Part shown: positions 23,734 to 31,979 of the stretch, piece after piece | Layout: each line of letters begins with the position of its first letter | Position numbering within the stretch: position 1 is the first letter of the stretch | Assembly (NCBI GenBank): GCA_964418595.1 | Contig: CAYQMF010000004.1 | Location: 1 to 64,000 of the forward strand | DNA length: 64,000 bases | DNA from: CAYQMF01 sp964418595 | GTDB lineage: Bacteria > Planctomycetota > UBA1135 > UBA2386 | Reading direction: 5' to 3' | Translations under genes and position numbers: made by a program | Notes under the pieces: model-generated | Databases searched by the model: none | Told to the model about the DNA's origin: nothing | The model's input: the letters and a program-made list of their open reading frames with translations, nothing else

Positions 23734-24981
23734 ATGTTCCACATGACCATCCCTGTCCCCCGCGCGCTCCTCGTGGCCGCGCTGTCCGTTGCGCCTGCAC
23801 CCGCGCAGGCGCCCGACCTTCTCGATCCGGTGCGCATCCTGGCCGCCGGCGAGGCGATCGACGTCACCACCGGCCACGCGGCGCCCTACGTCCTCGACTT
23901 CGATGGCGATGGCGTGCGCGACCTCCTCGTCGGCGAGTTCGGCGACGGTGCGTTCCCCGACGAGGAACTGCCGGCGTGCCTCGCTGCCGGGTGGAAGAAG
24001 GGTGGCCGCTTCGCCAACGGCAGGATCCGTATCTACCGGAACCTTGGCACCAACGCCGCGCCGCGTTTCGAGGGGTTCGAGTTCCTGCAGGCCGGGGGTG
24101 CGGTCGCGAGTGTCCCCATCACTTGATGCCTGTCCTTCTGTCCACAGTTCGTGGACTACGACGGCGACGGGCGCGACGACCTCATCACCGGTTCGTACAC
24201 CGGCCAGCTCTACCTGTTCCGGCGCGCGGCGGACGGCAGTTTCGGACCGCGTGAGCTGCTCGTCGACGAGGCCGGCGAGACGCTGATGATGGCGGACTAC
24301 TCCGTGGTGCCGGAGCTGGTCGACATGGACGCCGACGGTGACCTCGACCTCGTGGTCGGCGCGCGCACCGATCCGGTGCGTGTCATCGAGAACGTCGGTA
24401 CCCGCACCGCGCCGGCGTGGGCGAAGGCGCGCAAGGACCTCACCACGACCAAAGGCGGCGGGATCGTCGGCAGCAACGCACACCACGCCGACTGGGATGG
24501 CGACGGCGTGCGCGACCTCCTGGTCGGGAGCGAGTGGGGCGAGGTGCGCTGGTACCGCAACGTCGGCGCGAACGACGCGCCGAAGTACGGACCGGGCGAG
24601 GTGCTGGTGACGAAGTGCGACTACAACCGGGACCCGGAGGGCTCGACCCCGAAGCGACCGGGGCTCCGCGTGAAGGTCCACGTCACCGATTGGAACGGCG
24701 ACGGCCGTCCCGACCTCTTGCTCGGCGACGTCACCTGGCAGCAGTCGACGCCGGAGCCGCTGACCGCGGACGAGGCCGCGGAGCAGGCGAAGCTCGAGGC
24801 CGAAGCCGCACGCCTCCAGAAGGAGCTTGCGCGCGTCGCGGCCGGCGCGGAGCGCGATCGTCTGGCCGCGGCCATCGACGAGCAACGCACGAAGCTGCGC
24901 GCCTACGACCGCACGAAGCTGCACACGCACGGTTGGGTGTGGCTCTACCTGCGCAAGGGTGTCGCGGGCCCGCCGCGCTGA
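23734..24981 (+). CDS. Secreted FG-GAP repeat protein with in-frame TGA; candidate selenoprotein (Sec131)
   Basis: One continuous reading frame of 416 codons from ATG 23734 to the stop at 24981, interrupted only by TGA at 24124-24126 (codon 131). Both sides are clearly the same protein: a signal peptide, FG-GAP repeats before the TGA (VLDFDGDGVRDLLVGEF) and after it (QFVDYDGDGRDDLITGSY, LVDMDADGDLDLVVGA, HADWDGDGVRDLLVG, DWNGDGRPDLLLGD), then a C-terminal coiled coil with EAEAARLQKELARV. The junction reads VPIT-TGA-CLSFCPQFVD, so Sec131 would adjoin Cys132 and lie near Cys136. A hairpin fitting a bacterial SECIS follows the TGA. If TGA is not decoded, this is a nonsense-broken gene with a possible GTG re-start at 24151. 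Confidence 0.75.
24130..24164 (+). promoter_or_regulatory. Candidate bacterial SECIS hairpin
   Basis: Lower stem CTGTC (24130-24134) / GACGG (24060+100 to +104, i.e. 24160-24164), internal loop of 5 and 3 nt, upper stem GTCCAC (24140-24145) / GTGGAC (24151-24156), apical loop AGTTC (24146-24150). The loop begins 19 nt after the TGA and has G as its second base, which agrees with the known bacterial SECIS pattern of a short stem-loop close behind UGA with a G at loop position 1 or 2. Confidence 0.6.
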
Positions 24982-25002
24982 GACGCGTTCGTACGGCGTA
25001 CC

Positions 25003-26649
25003 TCAGTCTGCCGCGATCTCCGTGACCTTGCCGTCCTCGACGTGCCAGCGGCGCGTGAGGCGCACGGTGTCGAGCATGCGGCGATCGTGCGTGACGAGCA
25101 GCACCGTGCCGTCGAACGACTCGAGCGCCTGTTCGAGCTGTTCGATCGCCTCGAGGTCGAGGTGGTTGGTCGGCTCGTCCAGCACCAGCAGGTTCACGCC
25201 GCGCGCCTGCAGCAGGGCCAGCGCGACGCGCGTGCGCTCCCCCGGCGACAGCGACGCGGCGGGGCGGTCGACGAAGGCCGAGGTGATGCCGAACTTGGCG
25301 AGCAGGGTGCGCAGGTCGGCGGTGATCCAGTCGGGCAGACAGCGACGGAACACCTCGCCCGTCGGCGCGTCGGTCACGAACGTCGCGCGGGCCTGATCGA
25401 TCTCGCCGATGGCGAGCCCGGAGCCGAGCGTGACGCCGCCTTCGGTCGGCGCCAGCCGACCCAGCAGCAGTGCGAGCAGCGTGCTCTTGCCGCCGCCATT
25501 GGGGCCGGTGATCGCGACGCGGTCGCGCTGGTCGAGCTGCAGGTCGAGGGGGCCGAGCCGGAAGGTCCCGCGCTCGACCACCGCGCCGCGTGCGACGGCC
25601 ACCACGTCGCCGGAGCGGGGCGCGGCCGCGATGGTGAACTGCAGCTTCCACTCCTTGCGCGGCGCCTGCACTTCGCCGAGGCGTTCGATCAGGCGCTCGG
25701 TCTGCCGCACCTTGGCGGCCTGCTTCTCGCTCGTCTCGACGCGGAACGCGCGGCCGAACTTGTCGCGGTCGCGCGCCTTGCGCCGCGCGTTCTTCACGCC
25801 CTTGGCCATCCACGCCCGCTGCCGGCGCGCGCGCGCCTCCAACTCGCCGCGTCGCTCCGTGTAGTCGGCGTACGCCTCCGCCGCCTGCCGGCGCGCGGTG
25901 GCGCGCTCCTCCAGGTACGCCGCGTAGCTGCCGCCGTAGGTCGCGACCCGCTGCAGGCTGCGATCGATCTCGACGACCTTGGTGACCGTGCGGGTGAGGA
26001 ACTCGCGGTCGTGGCTCACGAGCACCGCGGGCGCCGACATCCGCTGGAGGAACTCCTCGAGGTGGTCGAGACCGTCGATGTCCAGGTCGTTGGTTGGCTC
26101 GTCGAGGAGGAAGGCGTCGTAGCGCGACAAGAGCAGCGCGGCGAGGCCGGTGCGCGCGGCCTGCCCCCCCGACAACGCCGTCGTCGGCAGCTCGAGGTCG
26201 ACGTCGAGCCCGAGGTCGGCGAGCACCGCGGCGGTGCGTTCCTCGATGTCGGTGCCGCCCAGCGCGAGCCAGCGTTCGAGCGCCGCCGAGTACCGTTCTG
26301 CGGCGACTTCGCCGCCCTCGGCCATCGCGTCCGCGGCCGCGTGCATCGCCGCCTCCGCCGCGGCGACGCCCGTGCGTCGCGTGAGGAAGGCGCGCACGGT
26401 CTCGCCGGCGAGCCGCTCCGGCTCCTGGGTCAGGTAGCCGAGCGTCGCGCTCGACGGCGCCACCGATACGCTGCCGGCGTCGGGCTCGCGCAGGCCGGCG
26501 AGGATGCGCAGCAGCGTGGTCTTGCCCGCGCCGTTGTGACCCACGAGCCCGATGACATCGCCGGGCGCGACCTCGAGGTCGAGCCCGGAGAACAGTTCTC
26601 GCGCGCCGAAGCCGGCGGCGACGCCTTTGCAGGAGATGGTGGCGGGCAC
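25003..26649 (-). CDS. ABC-F family ATPase (ribosome-associated, duplicated ABC modules)
   Basis: 548 residues with two ABC ATPase modules and no membrane segments, the hallmark of ABC-F translation factors (Uup/EttA/antibiotic-resistance group). Module 1 has Walker A GHNGAGKTT, signature LSGGQAART and Walker B FLLDEPTNDLD; module 2 has GPNGGGKST, LSPGERTRVA and LVLDEPTNHLDLEA. Between them is the charged helical linker (about 245-320, rich in Arg/Ala/Lys), as expected for the P-site tRNA-interaction motif. ABC-F proteins bind the ribosomal E site to regulate or rescue translation. The start is GTG 26649; the specific subfamily cannot be assigned. Confidence 0.93.
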   Translation of the reverse strand: MPATISCKGVAAGFGARELFSGLDLEVAPGDVIGLVGHNGAGKTTLLRILAGLREPDAGSVSVAPSSATLGYLTQEPERLAGETVRAFLTRRTGVAAAEAAMHAAADAMAEGGEVAAERYSAALERWLALGGTDIEERTAAVLADLGLDVDLELPTTALSGGQAARTGLAALLLSRYDAFLLDEPTNDLDIDGLDHLEEFLQRMSAPAVLVSHDREFLTRTVTKVVEIDRSLQRVATYGGSYAAYLEERATARRQAAEAYADYTERRGELEARARRQRAWMAKGVKNARRKARDRDKFGRAFRVETSEKQAAKVRQTERLIERLGEVQAPRKEWKLQFTIAAAPRSGDVVAVARGAVVERGTFRLGPLDLQLDQRDRVAITGPNGGGKSTLLALLLGRLAPTEGGVTLGSGLAIGEIDQARATFVTDAPTGEVFRRCLPDWITADLRTLLAKFGITSAFVDRPAASLSPGERTRVALALLQARGVNLLVLDEPTNHLDLEAIEQLEQALESFDGTVLLVTHDRRMLDTVRLTRRWHVEDGKVTEIAAD

Positions 26650-26697
26650 GGGGCGCGCACGATGCGCGCGTCGTTGCGGCGGGTCAACCCGCAGTCC

Positions 26698-27735
26698 CTA
26701 CGTGCGCACGATCCAGACGCTGCCGCCCGGGTAGGCGGCGAGCAGCGGCACCGTTCGCGCGATGAGTTCGCGCTCGAAGCGCCGCAACCAGTCGACGAAG
26801 AGGAGCATCGCGTAGTCTTGGTTGAGGGTGAGGAACGCGCGCAGCGCGTAGGCCTCGTTCCACGCCCGGCCCGCCATGAGCCACGCCTTCGTGTAGTCGA
26901 AGGGCCAGAAGATGTCGTGGAAGTGCACCACCACGCCGGGTCGCAGCCGCGGCAGCACCTCGAAGAGGAGGTGGTTGACGTCGCTGCCGAACTTGGCCAC
27001 GTGCGACGAGTCGATGAAGAGCACGTCGTTGGCCTGCAACGCCTCGAACGGTTCGAGGGGGACATCCTGCACCGGGGCCTCGAGAATCCGGCAACGCGTG
27101 GCATCCTCGCCGCGCAGGAGCGAGCGCAGCCGATCGGGGTAGGGCTCCACGAAGGTGAACTCGATCGAGTTGCCGAGGTGCAGCTCGTTGGTGTCGAGCA
27201 TCACCGCCGACGAGAAGCCGGAACCCACTTCGAGCACTCGCCGGGGCCGCAGGCAGCGCAGCAGCGACCACAGCACCAGGGCGTCGCCACCCGGGAACAT
27301 CGGGTTGTCGGCGTAGTACCGGCACGGTCCCCCGGGCTGGTCGCGGAAGGGGAGCTCCGCCTGCAGCGGTGCGAAGCGTTCGAGGAGGGCGCGCTGCTCC
27401 GTCGCGCGCATGTCGATGCCGGGGAGCGAGGCACGCTCCGCCTGGACCACGCGGTCGTACGCGGCCGACACGAGGCTCAGGTCGGGCCGCGGCGAATGGA
27501 AGTGACCCGCCGGCCAGGCGTCGGCCTGGGGCGCCACGGCCTCGGCCTCCGCCCGCGTGAGGAACTCGTCGCCGGCGACGATGTCGCGGATCACGTCACG
27601 CCGCGTGGCGCCCGCGCGCAGGCGACCCAGCAGGCGGGCGCGGGTGGCCGCGTCGCCGTCGCGACCGAGCAGGTGGCGGAAGCAGCCCTCGACGAAGGCC
27701 GCGTCGGAGAGGCCGGGTGCCGGGTCGGCGGTCAC
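26698..27735 (-). CDS. DUF4214-linked class I SAM methyltransferase
   Basis: 345 residues from GTG 27735. The N-terminal 65 residues match DUF4214 (DAAFVEGCFRHLLGRDGDAA, RRDVIRDIVAGDEFLTR), a helical module common in large surface proteins and sugar-modifying enzymes. The rest is a Rossmann methyltransferase of the Methyltransf_24 type: VLEVGSGFSSAVML for SAM binding, FTFVEPYPDRLRSLL, DVLFIDSSHVAKFGSDVNH and VVHFHDIFWPFDY. The metal- or substrate-binding HDIF block is typical of the group, often found in polysaccharide clusters. It is transcribed with the ABC-F gene direction, 48 bp apart. Substrate unknown. Confidence 0.8.
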   Translation of the reverse strand: MTADPAPGLSDAAFVEGCFRHLLGRDGDAATRARLLGRLRAGATRRDVIRDIVAGDEFLTRAEAEAVAPQADAWPAGHFHSPRPDLSLVSAAYDRVVQAERASLPGIDMRATEQRALLERFAPLQAELPFRDQPGGPCRYYADNPMFPGGDALVLWSLLRCLRPRRVLEVGSGFSSAVMLDTNELHLGNSIEFTFVEPYPDRLRSLLRGEDATRCRILEAPVQDVPLEPFEALQANDVLFIDSSHVAKFGSDVNHLLFEVLPRLRPGVVVHFHDIFWPFDYTKAWLMAGRAWNEAYALRAFLTLNQDYAMLLFVDWLRRFERELIARTVPLLAAYPGGSVWIVRT

Positions 27736-28040
27736 GCGAGGACGGGTCGGTTGTGGGGTGGCACGGGTGCGAGAAGGTGTAGCCGCCGCCGCGGCGAGAG
27801 CCAGAAAAGGCGTCGCTGGTTCACGGTCCGTCGGTGCATCTCTGGGCGTGATCCGGGCACACCTCGCTGGCGCCGCGTGACCGAGCCGGCATCCCGCCTC
27901 CCGTACGCGACATACCTCTGAGGGGAATCGTCGCCGCCAGTCGCCGCCGGGGTGGCTTGACGGCCAGGAGCGGCCATCTAGCCTGCGGGTATTCCGGGCG
28001 CAGGAGCGCCACGCCTTCTCTCTCTCAGGACGTATCACCC
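27736..28040 (+). promoter_or_regulatory. Intergenic region with a sigma-70-like promoter for the secreted propeller gene
   Basis: This 305-bp divergent gap has no convincing gene. Near its right end is TTGACG (27957-27962), a 16-nt spacer and TAGCCT (27979-27984), the best -35/-10 pair in the window, 56 nt before ATG 28041. The left part is GC-rich without an evident operator or terminator. Confidence 0.55.
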
Positions 28041-30428
28041 ATGCTGGCTCGTCTCGCGGTCACAGTCTTCTCCTTCGCGGCGACTTCGCTGCTCGGTGCG
28101 CAAAGCGGGCGCACGCTGACATTGGTCACTCCGGCAACGCTCGGCGGCACGGCGCGGATCGCCGTGAACCACCCGGCCCTCGCGGCCGGCAACTACTTCG
28201 AGATCCTGGGCTCGGCGCCCAATCCCAATGCGCTCAACCTCGCGCACCCGAACGTCACGGGTCTCTTCCTCATCGACCTGCCCACGTACTTCATGTGGAA
28301 CAACGGGTTCCTTGCGATCGGGACGTCGACGACGATCAACGTCGCGATCCCGAACAACATCACGCTGCTCGGTGCCGTGCTCGAGTCGCAGTCGGCGGAC
28401 GTGGAGATCACGGAGCCGCGGATCTTCCTCTCCGACAACGACCTGCAGCTGCGCATCGTGCTGGGGCTGTGCTCGATCTCGTTCCAGCAGGGCAGCGCAA
28501 CGTCGAACGTCCTGGCCGACAACGACCTCCTGTATGTGGATGACACCAACATCGGAACGCCCACGAGCCGGATCTTCCCCAAGTTCGCGACGCAGGTGAT
28601 CCGCCACCGCGGGCAGGAGGGCTTCGTCGAGGGCTACGCCGGCACGTTCTCGGGCACATCGCACAACTCCGACATCGACTCGCTGAGCTATCGCCGGATC
28701 GCGAAGCGGACGCTGAACAGCTCGCAGCAGATCGTGTCGCTGCCCAACGGCTGCGACATCTCGATCATCCGCAGCAACGCGAACCAGAAGGAGTTCAGCG
28801 TCGCGTCGTACAACCGCGCCACGGGCGTCATCCGGACCATCCCCGGCACGACCGTGGTCGACACCAGCACCGCGGCGCCGTCGACCAGCAAGCTGCTCCC
28901 GTACATGGTGTTCTCCAACGACGGGACGTGGGGTTGCGTGATCGTGCACGACCTCAACACCACCACTCCACCGCCGGACCGCGTGCTCGCCTTCCGCACG
29001 GACGGCACGACCATCGCCACGGACATCACCGCCACGTCGCCGGTCAGCGCCACGTACTTCGACGGCGCGCAGTACTTCACCCGTGACTTCCTCATCGTGG
29101 TGGGCGCGGGTGGCTGGTACTGGACCTCGGCGACGGCGCCCGGGACCCTGCAACCGCTCACCATCCCCAACACCACGTTCAGCAACGCGCCGCCGATCTG
29201 GGTGTTCTCGTTCTCGTGGCGGGTCTCGCGCGACGGTGCGGTCGCCTACTTCCCGTCGGGCAGCAACGCTTCGGCGGCCCGCACGGAGATGGAGCTGTAC
29301 CGGCTCGAGAACAACGCCGGCACGCCGCTGGTGACGAACGTCACGCAGTTCGCGGCGGCCACGGGCTTGAGCGAGTTCGGCTTCAGCGCGCTGAGCCCGC
29401 CGACGACCAACAACTCGAGCAACGGCATCAAGTGCTCGGTGTCGCCGGATGGCAACAAGGTGGCGATGCTCGGGGCGACCACGACGACGACGGCGTTTCC
29501 CGGCGTCTACGTGTGGACCGGCACGCCCAACCCTTCGCTGATCACCGTCCCCGGTGCGACGTACTACTCGGAGGTCGCGTTCCTGAACGACACCACCGTC
29601 CTGTTCTTCGCGGGCACCAGCAACACGGCCCAGGACCTCTACAAGTACGACCTGAACTCGACGACGGTCACACGCATGACGACCGTCGGCGACATCCGCA
29701 CCCGCGGTCAGTGGTGGTCGCTGAACAAGCACTGGTGGTACTTCCTGCGCAGCAACTCGGCGAGCACCAAGAACAACATCGTCGCCGTGAGCCGCAAGAC
29801 CGGCGCGCTGAAGGACATCACCGGCACCGAGTTCTCGGCGCCGTCGGTGCCGCCGCGCCACGAGCTGCGCACCGGCTCGTTCAACACGACCACCGACCCG
29901 TGGCCGATGCTCGAGATGCAGATCCGCCGCGCGCCGCTCGGCGACTTCGCCTACTTCACGGCGCGCCGTGAGACGGGCGTCGCCGCGATGTTCGAGGATT
30001 CGAACGTGTTCCGCTTCGACATCGAGAACGGCGGTCAGGCGGAGATGCTCACCAACAACACGACGCAGGGTGCGCTGACGGCCATCAAGCAGATGGAGAG
30101 CCTCATGATCTCCGCCGACGGCCGGCACCTCGCCTGGGCACAACGGATCGGGACCGTCGCGACGAACAGCGAGGACGTGTTCCACTTCCAGTCGGCGGCC
30201 AACCAGATGTCGTTCTCGGCGCCGGCCGGGCAGACCATCACCGACGGCTCGATCTACTTCACCTGCAGCCCACCCAACGGCATCGTCTGGTCGGTGGGGA
30301 CGGGGTCGACGACCCTGCCGCTCACCAACGCGCGCGTCGAGTGGGGTGCGCTGGGCACGATGAACCCGCTGCCCATCAGCGGCGCGATCGTGGCTTCGCG
30401 CTTCTACCAGGTGCTCGGCACCTTCTAG
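28041..30428 (+). CDS. Large secreted propeller protein, paralogue of the gene at 15746
   Basis: 795 residues with a signal peptide (AVTVFSFAATSLLGAQS). The N-terminal part is a small beta domain; the remainder is a Thr/Ser/Asn-rich propeller-like region with repeats such as YNRATGVIRTIPGT, MVFSNDGTWGCVIVHD, SVSPDGNKVAMLG and YKYDLNSTTVTRMTT, the last resembling TolB/WD40-like PD40 blades. It parallels the 15746-18223 protein along most of its length. No catalytic motif is visible. It is expected to be exported; function unknown. It is preceded by the TTGACG/TAGCCT promoter. Confidence 0.82.
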   Translation: MLARLAVTVFSFAATSLLGAQSGRTLTLVTPATLGGTARIAVNHPALAAGNYFEILGSAPNPNALNLAHPNVTGLFLIDLPTYFMWNNGFLAIGTSTTINVAIPNNITLLGAVLESQSADVEITEPRIFLSDNDLQLRIVLGLCSISFQQGSATSNVLADNDLLYVDDTNIGTPTSRIFPKFATQVIRHRGQEGFVEGYAGTFSGTSHNSDIDSLSYRRIAKRTLNSSQQIVSLPNGCDISIIRSNANQKEFSVASYNRATGVIRTIPGTTVVDTSTAAPSTSKLLPYMVFSNDGTWGCVIVHDLNTTTPPPDRVLAFRTDGTTIATDITATSPVSATYFDGAQYFTRDFLIVVGAGGWYWTSATAPGTLQPLTIPNTTFSNAPPIWVFSFSWRVSRDGAVAYFPSGSNASAARTEMELYRLENNAGTPLVTNVTQFAAATGLSEFGFSALSPPTTNNSSNGIKCSVSPDGNKVAMLGATTTTTAFPGVYVWTGTPNPSLITVPGATYYSEVAFLNDTTVLFFAGTSNTAQDLYKYDLNSTTVTRMTTVGDIRTRGQWWSLNKHWWYFLRSNSASTKNNIVAVSRKTGALKDITGTEFSAPSVPPRHELRTGSFNTTTDPWPMLEMQIRRAPLGDFAYFTARRETGVAAMFEDSNVFRFDIENGGQAEMLTNNTTQGALTAIKQMESLMISADGRHLAWAQRIGTVATNSEDVFHFQSAANQMSFSAPAGQTITDGSIYFTCSPPNGIVWSVGTGSTTLPLTNARVEWGALGTMNPLPISGAIVASRFYQVLGTF

Positions 30429-30461
30429 GACCGCGGGGCGCGGCTTCGCCCGCTCGCGTGG

Positions 30462-30491
30462 GAGCTGACGCGCCCGAAGGGCGCTCAGCTC
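30462..30491. terminator. Long hairpin between convergent genes
   Basis: GAGCTGA-C-GCGCCC pairs with GGGCGC-TCAGCTC around a GAA loop: 13 bp with one bulged C. It lies 34 bp after the stop at 30428 and 23 bp before the opposing stop at 30514, and can act for both. No T-tract is present. Confidence 0.65.
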
Positions 30492-30513
30492 AGCGGCGTC
30501 CTCAGCCCGCGAG

Positions 30514-31878
30514 CTACTGCAAGCGCACGAGCGTCCGAGCGCCGTTCTTCACCTCGAAGGTGCCCGGCGCAGCGGAGCCCGGACGCTGGTAGCCGAAGGC
30601 GAACATGCCGAGCGGTGGCACCGTCACGCTGCCCAGCGTCTGTCTCGGACCCGCGCCGTTCTGCATCGTGACGTCGAGCAACTGGCCCGGCCGGCCGCGA
30701 CCCAGCAGGTGAAAGTGGTCGAAGGCGCTGTTGTAGCGTGACGCCAGCAGCTCCCATGCGAGGCCGGGCGCGTAGTGAGCGCCGATCAGCGCGTAGTTGG
30801 TGAGGCGCGCGCCCGTGACGCCGGCGACGACGCCCTGTGTCGCCACCTGCAGGCCGGCGGCGACGTCGGCGGGGAGCCAGACGCCGAGTTCGGCGTAGCC
30901 GACCCCGTTCAGCGGCACGAGGGCGAGCATCTGCAGCGACGCGGGGTCGAGGTGGAGCCGTCCGAACGGCGTCGCGATCGGCGCCCCGGCGCTCGACGCC
31001 ATGTAGATCGCGCCGATGCCGGCGGCCGGGCCATTGAGCTTGAAGGTCACGCCGACGCGGCGGGTGGCGTCGTCGACCGCCACGAGAGCGTCGTAGCCGA
31101 GGTCGAACGGACAGCCGGCATTGCAGGCCCAGCCGGCGAACAGGGAGCCCGTGAGCGCGGCGCCGACCTCGGCGGCGTGCGCGGCCGTCGGTGCGCCGAG
31201 GTCGGTGGGGCCTTCGCGGCTGCCCGCGTCGGTCGAGATCGTCCATCGGAACCCACGGAGGAGACAGAAGGTCTTCCCTGGCCCCTCGGCCACGAGCCAC
31301 GTCTTGAACGTGGTGATGCCGCCGCCGCCGCAGTGCACGGGCTTGTCGCCCACGCCGTACGACACGCCGGGAACGAAGTTCGCGCCCTCGCCGGTGGCGT
31401 TCCAGTACCAGGGCTGCGCGTCGAGGAACCAGCCGTAGTCGGGGATGCTGAAGTCGGGATTGGTGCGGCCGGGCCCCAGGTACATGTAATCCCAGCCGTC
31501 GAGTGGCGGGTCGATCAGTGGCGCCGGCAGCCGACGACCGTGAAAGGGCGTGGGGCATGCGTCGGCGCTGATCACCTGCACCCAGTGGAGATTCAGCCAG
31601 GAGCGCAGCGACGTGTGTGCCGGCGCCAGCGTGAACGTCGCGGTCATGATCGTGCGCGCGTTGCCGACCTCGGGGGCGTGGACTGCTTCGATGTCGCCGA
31701 TGTCGGTGGCAACGCCGTTGAGGTCGACGATCACGTCGCTGATCGTCGTGGCAGGCTGCGGGAGCGAACGCAGCCAGGCGAGATCCTGTGCGGTCGGCGT
31801 GCGCGGATGCCGGCTCTGGGCGAAACCGACCGAGGACAGGACGAGGAGGGACGACAACACGGTCAGGGTCGAGCGCAT
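30514..31878 (-). CDS. Secreted protein, function unknown
   Basis: 454 residues with a signal peptide (TLTVLSSLLVLSSVGFAQS). It contains the blocks LDGWDYMYLGPGRTNPDFSIPDYGWFLDAQPWYWNATGEGANF and CNAGCPFDLGYDALVAVDD in its middle, then a C-terminal beta-rich half with VTFKLNGPAAGIGAIYMASS and VPLNGVGYAELGVWLPADVAAG, a style shared with other exported proteins of this window. I do not recognise a family or catalytic site. It lies downstream of the cytochrome operon in the same direction but 101 bp away, so it may be transcribed separately. Confidence 0.75.
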   Translation of the reverse strand: MRSTLTVLSSLLVLSSVGFAQSRHPRTPTAQDLAWLRSLPQPATTISDVIVDLNGVATDIGDIEAVHAPEVGNARTIMTATFTLAPAHTSLRSWLNLHWVQVISADACPTPFHGRRLPAPLIDPPLDGWDYMYLGPGRTNPDFSIPDYGWFLDAQPWYWNATGEGANFVPGVSYGVGDKPVHCGGGGITTFKTWLVAEGPGKTFCLLRGFRWTISTDAGSREGPTDLGAPTAAHAAEVGAALTGSLFAGWACNAGCPFDLGYDALVAVDDATRRVGVTFKLNGPAAGIGAIYMASSAGAPIATPFGRLHLDPASLQMLALVPLNGVGYAELGVWLPADVAAGLQVATQGVVAGVTGARLTNYALIGAHYAPGLAWELLASRYNSAFDHFHLLGRGRPGQLLDVTMQNGAGPRQTLGSVTVPPLGMFAFGYQRPGSAAPGTFEVKNGARTLVRLQ

Positions 31879-31979
31879 CGTGAACTCCGTGCGTGAGAAG
31901 AACGGCCGGGTTGGCCGCGCGCCCTCCAGCGGCCGGTGTCGTCGGCGGCGGACGCGGTTTCCAACGAATCCGCCGGCCG

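Noticed and set aside
24151..24981. Separate gene starting at GTG 24151 after the TGA
   Set aside because: The frame is continuous with the preceding ORF and the FG-GAP repeats carry on across the TGA, with no promoter or ribosome binding site before GTG 24151. A single gene with a recoded (or mutated) TGA explains the region better.
27750..27775. TGGCAC followed by GGGTGCGAG as a sigma-54 promoter
   Set aside because: The spacing and TTGC element do not fit the TGGCAC-N5-TTGC consensus, and no activator site is nearby.
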